A stretch of 64,000 nt of DNA, from contig NZ_CP069396.1 of assembly GCF_016887565.1 (NCBI RefSeq), positions 6,864,001 to 6,928,000 of the forward strand. Reading direction: 5' to 3'. This DNA comes from Archangium violaceum (GTDB lineage Bacteria; Myxococcota; Myxococcia; Myxococcales; Myxococcaceae). The translations under genes were made by a program, and so were the position numbers. The notes under the pieces were generated by a model, which saw only the letters and a list, made by a program, of their open reading frames with translations, had not been told where the DNA came from and ran no database searches. Shown here piece after piece: positions 32,925-41,237 of this stretch; the stretch's first letter is position 1, and each line of letters opens with the position of its first letter.

Positions 32925-34424
32925 TCAGCCCTCGGCGGGCTGAGCGAGTTGGTTGGGCAGGGGGAGCGCTTCCCCGCGCAGGGCCGCCAGCGCGGCCTCT
33001 CGCAGGTAGCGCTTGGGGTCCACCCCGCATAGCTTCGCCGTCTCCATCAGGCTGTAGTAGAGGGCCGCCACCTCGGTGCCGCGCCGGCTCCGGCTGCCGT
33101 AGTGGTTCTTGCGGCCCACCGCCAGCCCGCGCATGGCACGCTCGGTGGCTCCATTGTCCAGCGGCACCCGCGGGTCCGTCAGAAACCGTGTCAGCCCCGT
33201 CCACCGGTTGCTCATGTATTTGATTGCCTGGCCCAGCGCCGACTGGGGCAGGACGCGCTGCTCGCACGCCCACTGGTGCAGCCGCTCGATAATGGGACGG
33301 CTCTTCTGCTGTCGCAGTTCCAGCAGGCGCGCCAGGTTCTCGGGCCCCTGCTTATACTCGCGCTCCACCGCGTACAGCTCGGCAATCATGTCCAGGGCTT
33401 CGTTCGCCTGGGGGAAGGCTTCCGCGCACTCGACGAATTTGCGCCGCGCGTGCATCCAGCAGTTCACCAGAGATATGCCCGCGCTCTTGCCCGCCACGCT
33501 CTCGTATGTGCTCAGCCCATCCGTCATGAGGACTCCACGGAAGTCCTTGAGCATGTTGCGCGCGGCCTCCACGTCCCGGCCCTCCTGTATCCGGTACACC
33601 ACGGCGTCAGGAGCGCACAGTGCCCAGGCGTACCAGCGCGTCTGACTCTTGCTGCCCAGCAGCGGCCAGCGCGTCTCGTCTCCCCCCAGAATCTCCCGCG
33701 TCAGCAGCGCCTGGTGCAGCGCCTCGTGCGCGGGCGACAGCAGCCGCGCCAGCGCGTCTATCTGGTCCCAAAGCGTCTGGCTGTCCACCGCCAGCCCCTC
33801 GCGCTGCATGGTTCTCACCTGCCGCTCCAGCGGCATGTGGTCGAGGTACTTGGCCACGGCCACTTCCACGGCGAAGTCCACCGAGTAGCGCCCGCCGGGC
33901 TGAAGCTTGGGCGGGCCCAGGGCCGTCTCCACGCATCCGCCGCACCCGCAGCGGTACTTCTGTCGCTTGTGGCGGCGCAGCACGAAGCGCCGCTCCACCA
34001 CGTCCACCTCCTCGGCCTCCTCGTAGCAACCCTTCATTTCCGTCAGCGCCCCGCCGCACTCGGGACACTGCTTGTCTGGCTCCTCCAGCGTGTGCACTTC
34101 CTCCAGCAGTGGCAGTGTGGGCTGGGTGCGCGGGCCGTGGCCGCGCGCGGGCTCGGCCGGCCCGGCCTGTTTCCCCTCGTCCTGCTCGCCGCGGGGGCGC
34201 TTCTCGCTGGAGCGGCCAAACAGCTCGCCGGTGCGCTGCGCGAGCTGCCGCTCCAACTCCTGCAAGCGCAACTGCAATTCCTCGGCGTCCTGGCCCCGCG
34301 CGCTCATCAGCTTGCGCGTGAGCTCCACCACGCGCGCCACCAGGCGCTTGTTCTCCGCCTCCAGCAACAGGGCCGCCTGGCGCAGCCTCTCCACGTCCTT
34401 CTCCGTCGTAAGCTGGAAGCTCAT
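32925..34424 (-). CDS. tnpC: IS66-family transposase TnpC (copy 2)
   Basis: This 499-residue DDE transposase is identical in translation to the copy-1 protein at 14575-16074: N-terminal coiled coil, zinc-finger-like CPECGG region, GGDETRW, TDGLSTYES and GATERAMRGLAVG motifs. It is full length and presumably active. Confidence 0.96.
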   Translation of the reverse strand: MSFQLTTEKDVERLRQAALLLEAENKRLVARVVELTRKLMSARGQDAEELQLRLQELERQLAQRTGELFGRSSEKRPRGEQDEGKQAGPAEPARGHGPRTQPTLPLLEEVHTLEEPDKQCPECGGALTEMKGCYEEAEEVDVVERRFVLRRHKRQKYRCGCGGCVETALGPPKLQPGGRYSVDFAVEVAVAKYLDHMPLERQVRTMQREGLAVDSQTLWDQIDALARLLSPAHEALHQALLTREILGGDETRWPLLGSKSQTRWYAWALCAPDAVVYRIQEGRDVEAARNMLKDFRGVLMTDGLSTYESVAGKSAGISLVNCWMHARRKFVECAEAFPQANEALDMIAELYAVEREYKQGPENLARLLELRQQKSRPIIERLHQWACEQRVLPQSALGQAIKYMSNRWTGLTRFLTDPRVPLDNGATERAMRGLAVGRKNHYGSRSRRGTEVAALYYSLMETAKLCGVDPKRYLREAALAALRGEALPLPNQLAQPAEG

Positions 34425-34480
34425 GCCCCCGGTAGTGACATGGCTTCACCCTCCCGCGCAAGTAGTCCGTGCAGCGTGAC

Positions 34481-34879
34481 TCACGAAGTCACCCCCTGCA
34501 CTGTCTGGGCTTGGAAGAGAGGCACCAGTTTGTACGGCTCGGGCGACAGCGGCGCTCGCCCCACCATCTCGCTGCCCTCCAGGAACAGGGCCAGCTCCGA
34601 CACCGTCAGCTCAAGCGGCTGCGCGCCACTCTCGCGCCGCCACAGCGGGGCGAAGCGTCCCTTCTCCAACCGCTTGGCGTACAAGCACAGCCCGGTGCCG
34701 TCCCAGAAGAGCGCCTTGGCCCTCTTCCTGTCCCGTCCGACGAAGAGGAAGACGTCTCCCGAGAGGAAGTCGCGCCCCAGCGCCTGCGTCACCAGCCCGC
34801 ACAGCGCATCGAAGCTCTTGCGCATGTCGCACGGCTGCCCGTAGGCGTACACCGCGAGCCTGCGCGTGGAGCCAATCAC
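34481..34879 (-). CDS. tnpB: IS66 accessory protein TnpB (Orf2), copy 2
   Basis: This 132-residue protein is identical to the copy at 16131-16529. The start GTG 34879 overlaps the tnpA stop as GTGA. It carries the YGQPCDMRKSFDALCGLV signature of IS66 Orf2. Confidence 0.94.
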   Translation of the reverse strand: MIGSTRRLAVYAYGQPCDMRKSFDALCGLVTQALGRDFLSGDVFLFVGRDRKRAKALFWDGTGLCLYAKRLEKGRFAPLWRRESGAQPLELTVSELALFLEGSEMVGRAPLSPEPYKLVPLFQAQTVQGVTS

Positions 34880-35292
34880 TGCAGCCCCCTCAGCAACCGC
34901 ACCGCGTCTTCCAGCGACAGCCCCTCCACCCGGACTCCCCCCGGCCCGTGCACCACCAGCCCCCTTCCTCGAGCCTGGGCACGCTCGGCCTTTATCTCGA
35001 CGGGCACCAGCGCCTCCCTCGCGGGCTGCTGCTGGGTGGCTCGGCGCGCCGCGCTGCCCCACCGGCTGAGCGTCCAGCTGCTCATGCCCAACTCCTTCGC
35101 CGCTTCCTCCACGCTCGCCCCCTGCTGCTGGCGCGCTCGCACGTACTCCAACGCTTCCTGTCTCTGCTCCTCCGTGTAGCGCGCTCTCGGGCCCACTCCT
35201 CCCCGCTCTTGCACCACCTTCCGGAACTTCTCCGCCTGCTCCTTCATGTCCATCTCTTCCGCCTCCTTCTTGGGGACGACGGACATGCTCAC
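34876..35292 (-). CDS. tnpA: IS66 TnpA, helix-turn-helix protein, copy 2
   Basis: This 138-residue protein is identical to the copy at 16526-16942, with the HTH at EEAAKELGMSSWTLSRW. It is the first gene of the element's operon. Confidence 0.93.
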   Translation of the reverse strand: MSMSVVPKKEAEEMDMKEQAEKFRKVVQERGGVGPRARYTEEQRQEALEYVRARQQQGASVEEAAKELGMSSWTLSRWGSAARRATQQQPAREALVPVEIKAERAQARGRGLVVHGPGGVRVEGLSLEDAVRLLRGLQ

Positions 35293-35334
35293 GTCTCGGC
35301 GCTCACGTCACGACGGGCTCGGGCGAGCATTTAC

Positions 35335-36550
35335 CCCTCCCCAGGCGCCTGAAGACCTCTTGATGGTACGCCTCGGGGTGGGGGCCCTTGTGGCTCGGGA
35401 CGGGCACCTTATTGGCTGGGTCCTCCATGGACATGCCGGCCTTGTCGAAGAATTCCTTGAGTCTCGGTGTCCAGGGCCCGCCACGGGCCGGAGACTTCCC
35501 ATTCTCCACGGTGGCGATGTGGTGGATGTGGGCGGCCTCCTTCTCCTGCATGAACAAGACGGCACCGGAGGCGGCGGGAAGCGTGAGCGCGAGTCGGCCC
35601 TCCACCACAGACACCGACGTCGCTTCGGCTGCGGCGGCAGGCAAGCTGAAGCCGCCCACGGTGGCTGCATTGTGCACGGCCTGGGGCAAACCCGGCAGGC
35701 CGCCTCCCTCCGAAGCCTTGGCACCCGCCCTCCACGTCGCCAGAAGGATGAGAATTCGGAGGGTGTTGGGCCCGAGCACCTGGGCGTACCGCTCGCTCGC
35801 GTCGCGCAGCTCGAGGAAGGCGCTGGCCTCCTCCGCGCCCTCCCAGAGTTGCTCTGTGGCGGAGATCAGCCCCCAGAGTTCTTTGCCCAGGTAGCCCCAG
35901 AGGAAGAGCGTCATCGCGATAGCGAGGCCCTTGGACATCGGCTCCGGGGCCATGAGCACCAGCAGGTAGATGGACAGGCCGGTGAGCAGCGTCGTCATGG
36001 CCGTGGCGGAAAAGTCCCGGAGGACTCCGGTGGCCGCCTCCACCGCTGGGGTGAGGGCCAGAGAGAGCGCCAGCGCGAACCTGTCCCGGTGACTGAGGGT
36101 GGTGTCGTCAGGCCCATCCCCCAAGAGCCAGAAGCAGTCCCCCGGAGAGCCGCGCCGCTCGCACAGGCGCGCGTAGCCCCCTTCGACACTGGAGTCTCCT
36201 GCTCCCCCAGGCGGCCAGGAGGCCAGCACCAGGCGGCCGGCCAGCGGCCTGGCGGGGCGGGTTGCCACCACCCGCAGGGGCACCTCCAGGATGAACTGGG
36301 TGAAGGCTTCGCGAAACTCCGTGTCCGAAACCTGGACGGGCGCGAAGTCGCTGCTCGGCGTGAGGGTGACGTACTCCCTGGGGGCCGGTGGGGGCGTGAG
36401 CCCGTTGTAGCGGTGGCCCACCAGGAGGCTGCCGTGTGGGGTGCCCGTGACACAGGCCGACTGGAGGATCAGGACGAGGAGAAACCAGCCGCCCAACAGG
36501 GGGCGTAGCCGAGTGCCAGGTGAGCGCGGGCCGACAAGACGGGTGGACAC
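35335..36550 (-). pseudogene. SitA5/AHH-type lipoprotein toxin, 3' end removed by IS66 copy 2
   Basis: About 405 residues remain, from GTG 36550 with GGAGG six nt upstream. The lipoprotein signal is WFLLVLILQSAC (lipid-modified C33). Two membrane helices follow in mid-protein (LLTGLSIYLLVLMAP and IAMTLFLWGYLGKELWGLIS). The toxin domain at the end has EKEAAHIHHIATVEN and GGPWTPRLKEFFDKAGMSME, then HKGPHPEAYHQEVFRRL, the AHH-nuclease pattern of SitA-type toxins passed between kin by outer-membrane exchange. The frame then enters the IS and stops at 35303 after nine foreign codons. The last ~40 residues are absent; 20 similar to the expected end lie at 14377-14440. Probably inactive or altered. 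Confidence 0.75.
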
Positions 36551-36860
36551 GGCGCACCTCCGCAGCGACGCGGCGTGCAAGCCGTCGCTCCGGAATTACA
36601 CGGAAGTACGGGTGTGCCCGTCAAGCTGGCGGGTCGGGAGCCTCTCTCAGATCGGTGATCGCGATGGTCCGGTGCACGCATCCGGCAGAGCAATCAAGGC
36701 CCGGACGAATGCTCGACATAGCTTCTCGGAGTCCGGCATCTGCTCGACCTGCAAGTGCGAGACCTGACACGCAGTGCTTTCGAGGGAGTCAAGCGAGTTG
36801 GCCCAAGCCGGAACCGCCAGCAGACGTGGTAGGAGGAACGCGTCCCCCTGGAGGTGCGCC
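36551..36860. other. 310-bp divergent intergenic region
   Basis: This region separates the toxin gene (minus) from the helicase gene (plus). No convincing gene is visible. The GGAGG signals at both edges (36556-36560 region on the minus strand and 36850-36854 on the plus strand) serve the flanking genes. Confidence 0.4.
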
Positions 36861-39800
36861 CTGTCGGAGCCCCGCAACCGGTTCCTCGAGAAGATGCTCG
36901 ATCGGCTGTACGCCTCGCTCGCCTCGGGCCCGAGCATCAACTGCCGTCCCCACAACAGCCGCCAGCGCGTGGACCTCACGCTGCTGAGCCGCCTGGATGG
37001 AACCTCGCCCCAGGCCGTGCTGGCCGGACTCCTCGGGGAGAAGGGCGCGGCGAAGCTCTCCGTGCGCGCCACGTCCTCCTCGAAGGATGCCGCGGACGCT
37101 CCCTCCAAGCGTGAGGACGACGAGCGGCAGGCGCTGCTGCGCAAGCTGTCCACCATCGCCGAGGATGCCCGCACCTTCGAGCAGGACACCGGCGCCCAGG
37201 TGCTGCACGTGGGCTATCCCCTGCTCCACCTGCCTCCGGACGCCAAGGACAAGCGGGGCTTCGCCAACACCCGGCGCATCCTGGCCCCCATCGCCTTCAT
37301 CCCCGTGCGCCTCACCCTCAAGAAGGGCCGCACCCCGGGCGTGGAGCTGGAGGCCGCCGCGGATGGCGTGGAGCGCGTCATGCCCAACACCGCCCTCACC
37401 GCCTGGGTGGAGCGGCAGACGGGCAAACCCCTCGGGGACCTCTTCGCCGACGAGCAGGGGGTGGAACCCTGGCGCGAGCTCAACGAGCTGGCCGCCGCCG
37501 TGGCCAGGGCCCTGGAGCTGCCCGCTCCCGCCCCCTTCACCCCGGAGACGCCCCTCTCCCCCACCCCGCGCTCCGAGGACGAGTCCACCGCCGGAGCCGC
37601 CATCCTCCCGTGCGCCGTGCTCGGCCTCTACCCGCTGTCCAACCAGAGCCTCGTGGACGACATGCGGGCCCTCGTGGACGGCGAGCCCGTCCAGGGTCCC
37701 ATCGAGAGCTTCCTGCGCGTGGGCGTCTCCCTCGGGGCCACGGGCACGCCCAGGCCGGACGCGGCCTCCCAGGGCACCTGGCGCGCGGGGGAGGACCGGC
37801 TCGTCTCCCATGCGGATCCCTGCCAGGCCAGGGCGGTGCGGCTCGCGCGCAGCACCCGGGGCCTCGTGGTCCACGGACCTCCGGGCACGGGCAAATCCCA
37901 GACGATCGCCAACGCCATCGGAGACCACCTGGCGCGCGGCGAGCGCGTCCTGCTCGTCTGTGACAAGCGCACCGCGCTGGATGTGGTGAAGCACCGGCTG
38001 GAGCACCTCGGCCTGGGCTCCCTCTGCGCGGTGGTGCACGACGCGCAGCGAGATCAACGCGAGCTCTACCTCGGCATCCGCGAGCAGCTCGACAACCTGA
38101 CCGAGACCCGGGGCAACCCCGCCGCCCAGGCCGAGCTCTCGCGCGTGGACGCCGAGCTGCAGACGCTCCACGACGAGCTGTCCTCCGCCGAGCGCGCCCT
38201 CTCCGAGCGTCCCGCGGGAGGCACCGAGCCCTCCTTCCACGAGCTGGTGGGCCAGTGGCTCGGCCAGGAGGCGCCGGAGTCCCTGGCGCGTGCGACGGAG
38301 AACCTCGGCACCTTCCGCCTCGCGGACGCGCGCCCCCACGAGCGCGAGGTGCGCGAGGTGTTGGATCGCGCCGTGAAGGAGGGCTACCCGGACAACCCCT
38401 GGCGCACCGCGCTGGGCGCCGAGCTGAAGGACTACCTGTCCACGCCGCTCGCCACGTACCGCGAGCGGATGGCGTCCACCGTGGAGGCCGCGCGCGAGGC
38501 GGATGCGCACGCCTCGCCGGACGTACCCGCCTTCTCTCCCTCGGGAGATGTGGTGGCCGAGGGCCGGGCACGCGCCGCGCTCGCCGACAAGCTGGAGCCG
38601 GTGCTGAAGGAAGCGACTCCCGAGACGCTGGCGCGATGGATCTCCGCCACGCCCGAGGCCGTGCAGGCGGCGAAGACGCAGTTGGAGGGATTGGCGCCGC
38701 AGGTGCGGGTGTTGAACGAGGGGCCGCTGGACGCGGAGCTGGCGCTCGTGCACCGCTCGGAGCCACAGGGCCTGGGCGTGCTGGGACAGTGGATGGCGTT
38801 CCTCGCGGCCTGGCTGGAGGTGGCGCGCAAGTGGTACCGCTTCCTCTTCTTCTTCACCCGGAGATCGAAGGCCGTGGAGGTGCTGCGGCGCTTCGGGCTC
38901 ACCCTGGGGCTCGAGGCCGTCGAGCGTGTCTCCCGCTTCCTCAACGGCGTGCGCGCGCGAGCCCTGCTCACCGAGTACCACCAATCGGTCCTCGCGCCGG
39001 GTGCCACCGGGGCGCTCGCGGACGACGCGCTGGCCCGCGGCCTGCGGACCCATGCGGCGCTGTTCGAGGTGTTGCTGACACTGGAGCGTGAGCCGACGCT
39101 CGCCACCTGCCGGCAGGTGGTGCGCGAGTCCCTGCGCGGCGACGACGCGGCACGAGCCCGCCTGCTCGCGGGCCTGCGCCAGTCGGCCGCGCGCGCCGAG
39201 ACCGTGGCCCGGCTGGAGACGCGCCTGACCGAGGTGGGCCTCTTCTCCTCCGCCTGGTGCGTGGCGCAAGGCCGGGCGCTGCGGGCGGGTGGTCAGGCAC
39301 AGCCGCTGCTCTCGTCGCTCGCGGCGCGGCTGTCCAGCGTGGAGGGACTGCTGAGACTCCAGTCGGTGGTGGCGGGACTGCCGGCGTCGCTCGGCGGGGC
39401 GGCCGAGAAACTGGCCCTGGCCGGCGCGGACCCCGAGGACGGCTGGCGCGCGGTGCGCAAGGCGGTGCTGGCCTCGGAGGTATCGGCGCGGGTGCGGGAG
39501 AATCCGGTGCTGCAGCACATCGACGCGGATCGCCACCACGCGAGCCAGACGCGCCACCGCGCCCTGGAGGCGAGGAAGCGCGAGCTGGTGCGCGACGTCA
39601 TCCTGCACCGCTGGACGGAGCGCCAGCGCGAGCGGCTGCTGGCCTCCACGGGCGGGCGGCTCAACGGGCTCGGAGCGGAGCTGCGCCGCCGCCTGTTGCT
39701 GCGGGGCGAGCGCGCGCTGCGGGTGCGTCAGGTCATCGCCGCGGGCGCGGGAGCCGAGGGAGGAGATCCTCTCTTCGACATGCGGCCGGTGTGGATGGCG

Positions 39801-41234
39801 AGCCCGCAGACGGTGGCGCAGATCTTCTCCCGCCGGGAGCTCTTCGACGTGGTCATCTTCGACGAGTCCTCGCAGTGCCGTCTGGAGGAGGCGCTGCCGG
39901 TGCTGACGCGGGCGAAGCGGGTGGTCATCGCGGGAGACCCCAAGCAGCTGCCGCCCACGCGCTTCTTCGAGTCCGCCGTCGTGCAGAGCCAGGAGGAACT
40001 GGACGCCGAGGACGAGCAGGGCCTCTTCGAGGATCAACAGTCCGAGGTGGAGGATCTGCTCGGCGCGGCGCTGAACCTGGAGATCGACCAGTGCTACCTG
40101 GACGTGCACTACCGCTCGCGCAACGCGGATCTCATCGGGTTCAGCAACGAGCACTTCTATGACTCGCGGCTGCAGGCGATTCCGGGGCACCCGTCCAACC
40201 GGGTGGAGCACGCGCCGCTGCGGCTCGTCCACGCGGGAGGCCTGTACGAGAAGCGGGTGAACGTCGTGGAGGCGCGCGCGGTGGGCGCGTTGGTGAAGGA
40301 GCTGCTGTCGCGGCCGGAGCCGCCGTCCATCGGCGTGGCGTGCTTCAACCTGTCGCAGCGCGACGCCATCACCGAGGTGCTGGAGGAGCTGGCGGCGGCG
40401 GACGCGGACTTCGCGGCGAAGCTGGCGGCGGCGCGGACGCGGCGCGGCGAGGGCTCGTTCGAGGGCCTCTTCGTGAAGAACCTGGAGAACGTCCAGGGAG
40501 ACGAGAGGGATCACATCATCATCAGCACCACGTATGGCCCGGACGCGAAGGGGCGCTTCTACCGGCGCTTCGGGCCGCTGGGGAGCGCGGGCGGCGGGCG
40601 GCGGCTCAACGTGCTGGTGACGCGCGCGCGGCAGATGGTGCACCTGGTCACGTCGATTCCTCGCGAGGTGTACACGGCGCTGCCTCCCGTGGAGAGCGGC
40701 CGGAAGCCGAACGGAGGCTGGCTGCTCTTCGCCTATCTCCAGTACGCCGAGCGGCTCGCGGAGGAGTACGCGCGCGAGGCCGGCCAGCCCGAGGAGGCCC
40801 CCCTGGAGCGGCCGGAGCCGGTGGTGCGTGAGCGGGAGACGGAGGCGGGCTCGGCGTTCGCGCGGGCGCTGGCGGACGGCCTGGCGCGGACGCACGGCGT
40901 GTCCTCGGACGTACACTGGGGCAACGACGGCTTCTGCGTGGACGTGGCCCTGCACCATCCCCGCCGCGCCGGGGACGTGACGGTGGGCGTGCTGTGCGAC
41001 GGCACGCGCTACCCGAAGGCGGCGGATCCGGTGGAGTGGGACCTGTTCCGCACGGCCATGCTGGAGGGCCAGGGTTGGAAGCTGGTGCGGCTGTGGTCGC
41101 CGCACTTCTTCCGCGACCCCGAGGGGGCCACGGCCAAGGTGCTCCAGGCGGCCAGCGAGCAGATCGCCCGCCAGCCTCCGGTGACGGCGTCCGCCGGGAG
41201 CCAGGGCGAGCCGGCCCGCCGCGTCCTCAACTGA
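36861..41234 (+). CDS. COG1112/DUF4011-type SF1 helicase with C-terminal Vsr-like endonuclease domain
   Basis: The protein has about 1,457 residues. The only well-placed ribosome site (GGAGG 36850-36854) precedes CTG 36861; GTG 36774 upstream and ATG 36894 downstream are alternatives. The N-terminal ~230 residues resemble the DUF4011-type region (CRPHNSRQRVDLTLLSRL, then FIPVRLTLKKG). SF1 motifs follow: Walker A VHGPPGTGKSQTIANAI (K345), a long helical insertion, VVIFDESSQC (motif II), VIAGDPKQLPPTRFF, YRSRNADLIGFSN, NVQGDERDHIIIST and RRLNVLVTRARQMVHLV. The C-terminal ~110 residues (DVHWGNDGFCVDVAL, VGVLCDGTRYP, LEGQGWKLVRLWS) match the REase_MTES_1575 Vsr-like fold. The combination suggests a nucleic-acid-processing or defence role. 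It converges with the amidase gene, 3 bp apart. Confidence 0.85.
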   Translation: MSEPRNRFLEKMLDRLYASLASGPSINCRPHNSRQRVDLTLLSRLDGTSPQAVLAGLLGEKGAAKLSVRATSSSKDAADAPSKREDDERQALLRKLSTIAEDARTFEQDTGAQVLHVGYPLLHLPPDAKDKRGFANTRRILAPIAFIPVRLTLKKGRTPGVELEAAADGVERVMPNTALTAWVERQTGKPLGDLFADEQGVEPWRELNELAAAVARALELPAPAPFTPETPLSPTPRSEDESTAGAAILPCAVLGLYPLSNQSLVDDMRALVDGEPVQGPIESFLRVGVSLGATGTPRPDAASQGTWRAGEDRLVSHADPCQARAVRLARSTRGLVVHGPPGTGKSQTIANAIGDHLARGERVLLVCDKRTALDVVKHRLEHLGLGSLCAVVHDAQRDQRELYLGIREQLDNLTETRGNPAAQAELSRVDAELQTLHDELSSAERALSERPAGGTEPSFHELVGQWLGQEAPESLARATENLGTFRLADARPHEREVREVLDRAVKEGYPDNPWRTALGAELKDYLSTPLATYRERMASTVEAAREADAHASPDVPAFSPSGDVVAEGRARAALADKLEPVLKEATPETLARWISATPEAVQAAKTQLEGLAPQVRVLNEGPLDAELALVHRSEPQGLGVLGQWMAFLAAWLEVARKWYRFLFFFTRRSKAVEVLRRFGLTLGLEAVERVSRFLNGVRARALLTEYHQSVLAPGATGALADDALARGLRTHAALFEVLLTLEREPTLATCRQVVRESLRGDDAARARLLAGLRQSAARAETVARLETRLTEVGLFSSAWCVAQGRALRAGGQAQPLLSSLAARLSSVEGLLRLQSVVAGLPASLGGAAEKLALAGADPEDGWRAVRKAVLASEVSARVRENPVLQHIDADRHHASQTRHRALEARKRELVRDVILHRWTERQRERLLASTGGRLNGLGAELRRRLLLRGERALRVRQVIAAGAGAEGGDPLFDMRPVWMASPQTVAQIFSRRELFDVVIFDESSQCRLEEALPVLTRAKRVVIAGDPKQLPPTRFFESAVVQSQEELDAEDEQGLFEDQQSEVEDLLGAALNLEIDQCYLDVHYRSRNADLIGFSNEHFYDSRLQAIPGHPSNRVEHAPLRLVHAGGLYEKRVNVVEARAVGALVKELLSRPEPPSIGVACFNLSQRDAITEVLEELAAADADFAAKLAAARTRRGEGSFEGLFVKNLENVQGDERDHIIISTTYGPDAKGRFYRRFGPLGSAGGGRRLNVLVTRARQMVHLVTSIPREVYTALPPVESGRKPNGGWLLFAYLQYAERLAEEYAREAGQPEEAPLERPEPVVRERETEAGSAFARALADGLARTHGVSSDVHWGNDGFCVDVALHHPRRAGDVTVGVLCDGTRYPKAADPVEWDLFRTAMLEGQGWKLVRLWSPHFFRDPEGATAKVLQAASEQIARQPPVTASAGSQGEPARRVLN

Positions 41235-41237
41235 GGC

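Larger units (their letters stand above)
14441..35334. mobile_element. Composite, IS66-bracketed 20.9-kb block carrying a defence operon
   Basis: Two directly oriented 2,544-bp IS66-family elements lie at the outer ends of this block. Cargo, left to right: an arsC 3' stump, IS630- and IS701-like relics, a four-gene helicase/PLD/NTPase/NLR-SIR2 operon, a glycosylase-like gene and a truncated second IS66. The outer flanks are two complementary parts of a SitA-type toxin gene. No 8-bp target duplication joins the outer flanks (cggcaagc at left, ccctcccc at right), so simple composite transposition is not proven. Homologous recombination between IS copies, or an adjacent deletion after insertion, would also fit. 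Confidence 0.6.
32791..35334 (-). mobile_element. IS66-family insertion sequence, copy 2
   Basis: It is a 2,544-bp direct repeat of the element at 14441-16984 with an offset of exactly 18,350 bp. I found one difference, C at 14539 against T at 32889, in the non-coding left part. The left neighbour is an older IS66 relic and the right neighbour is the SitA-type toxin body. The adjacent 8-mers (gacttctc and ccctcccc) do not match, so no target duplication is visible. Confidence 0.95.

Noticed and set aside
32419-33273. A 284-residue transposase on the minus strand
   Set aside because: Its first half reads through the left end of IS66 copy 2; only 32419-32790 is a real (relic) transposase part.
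36789-41105. A 1,438-codon open frame on the minus strand opposite the helicase gene, and similar long frames such as 19299-22058 minus and 53387-56266 plus
   Set aside because: They mirror the codon bias of the true genes (SF1 helicases, MutS) in GC-rich DNA, are low-complexity Arg/Gly/Ala/His-rich and lack domains and ribosome sites.
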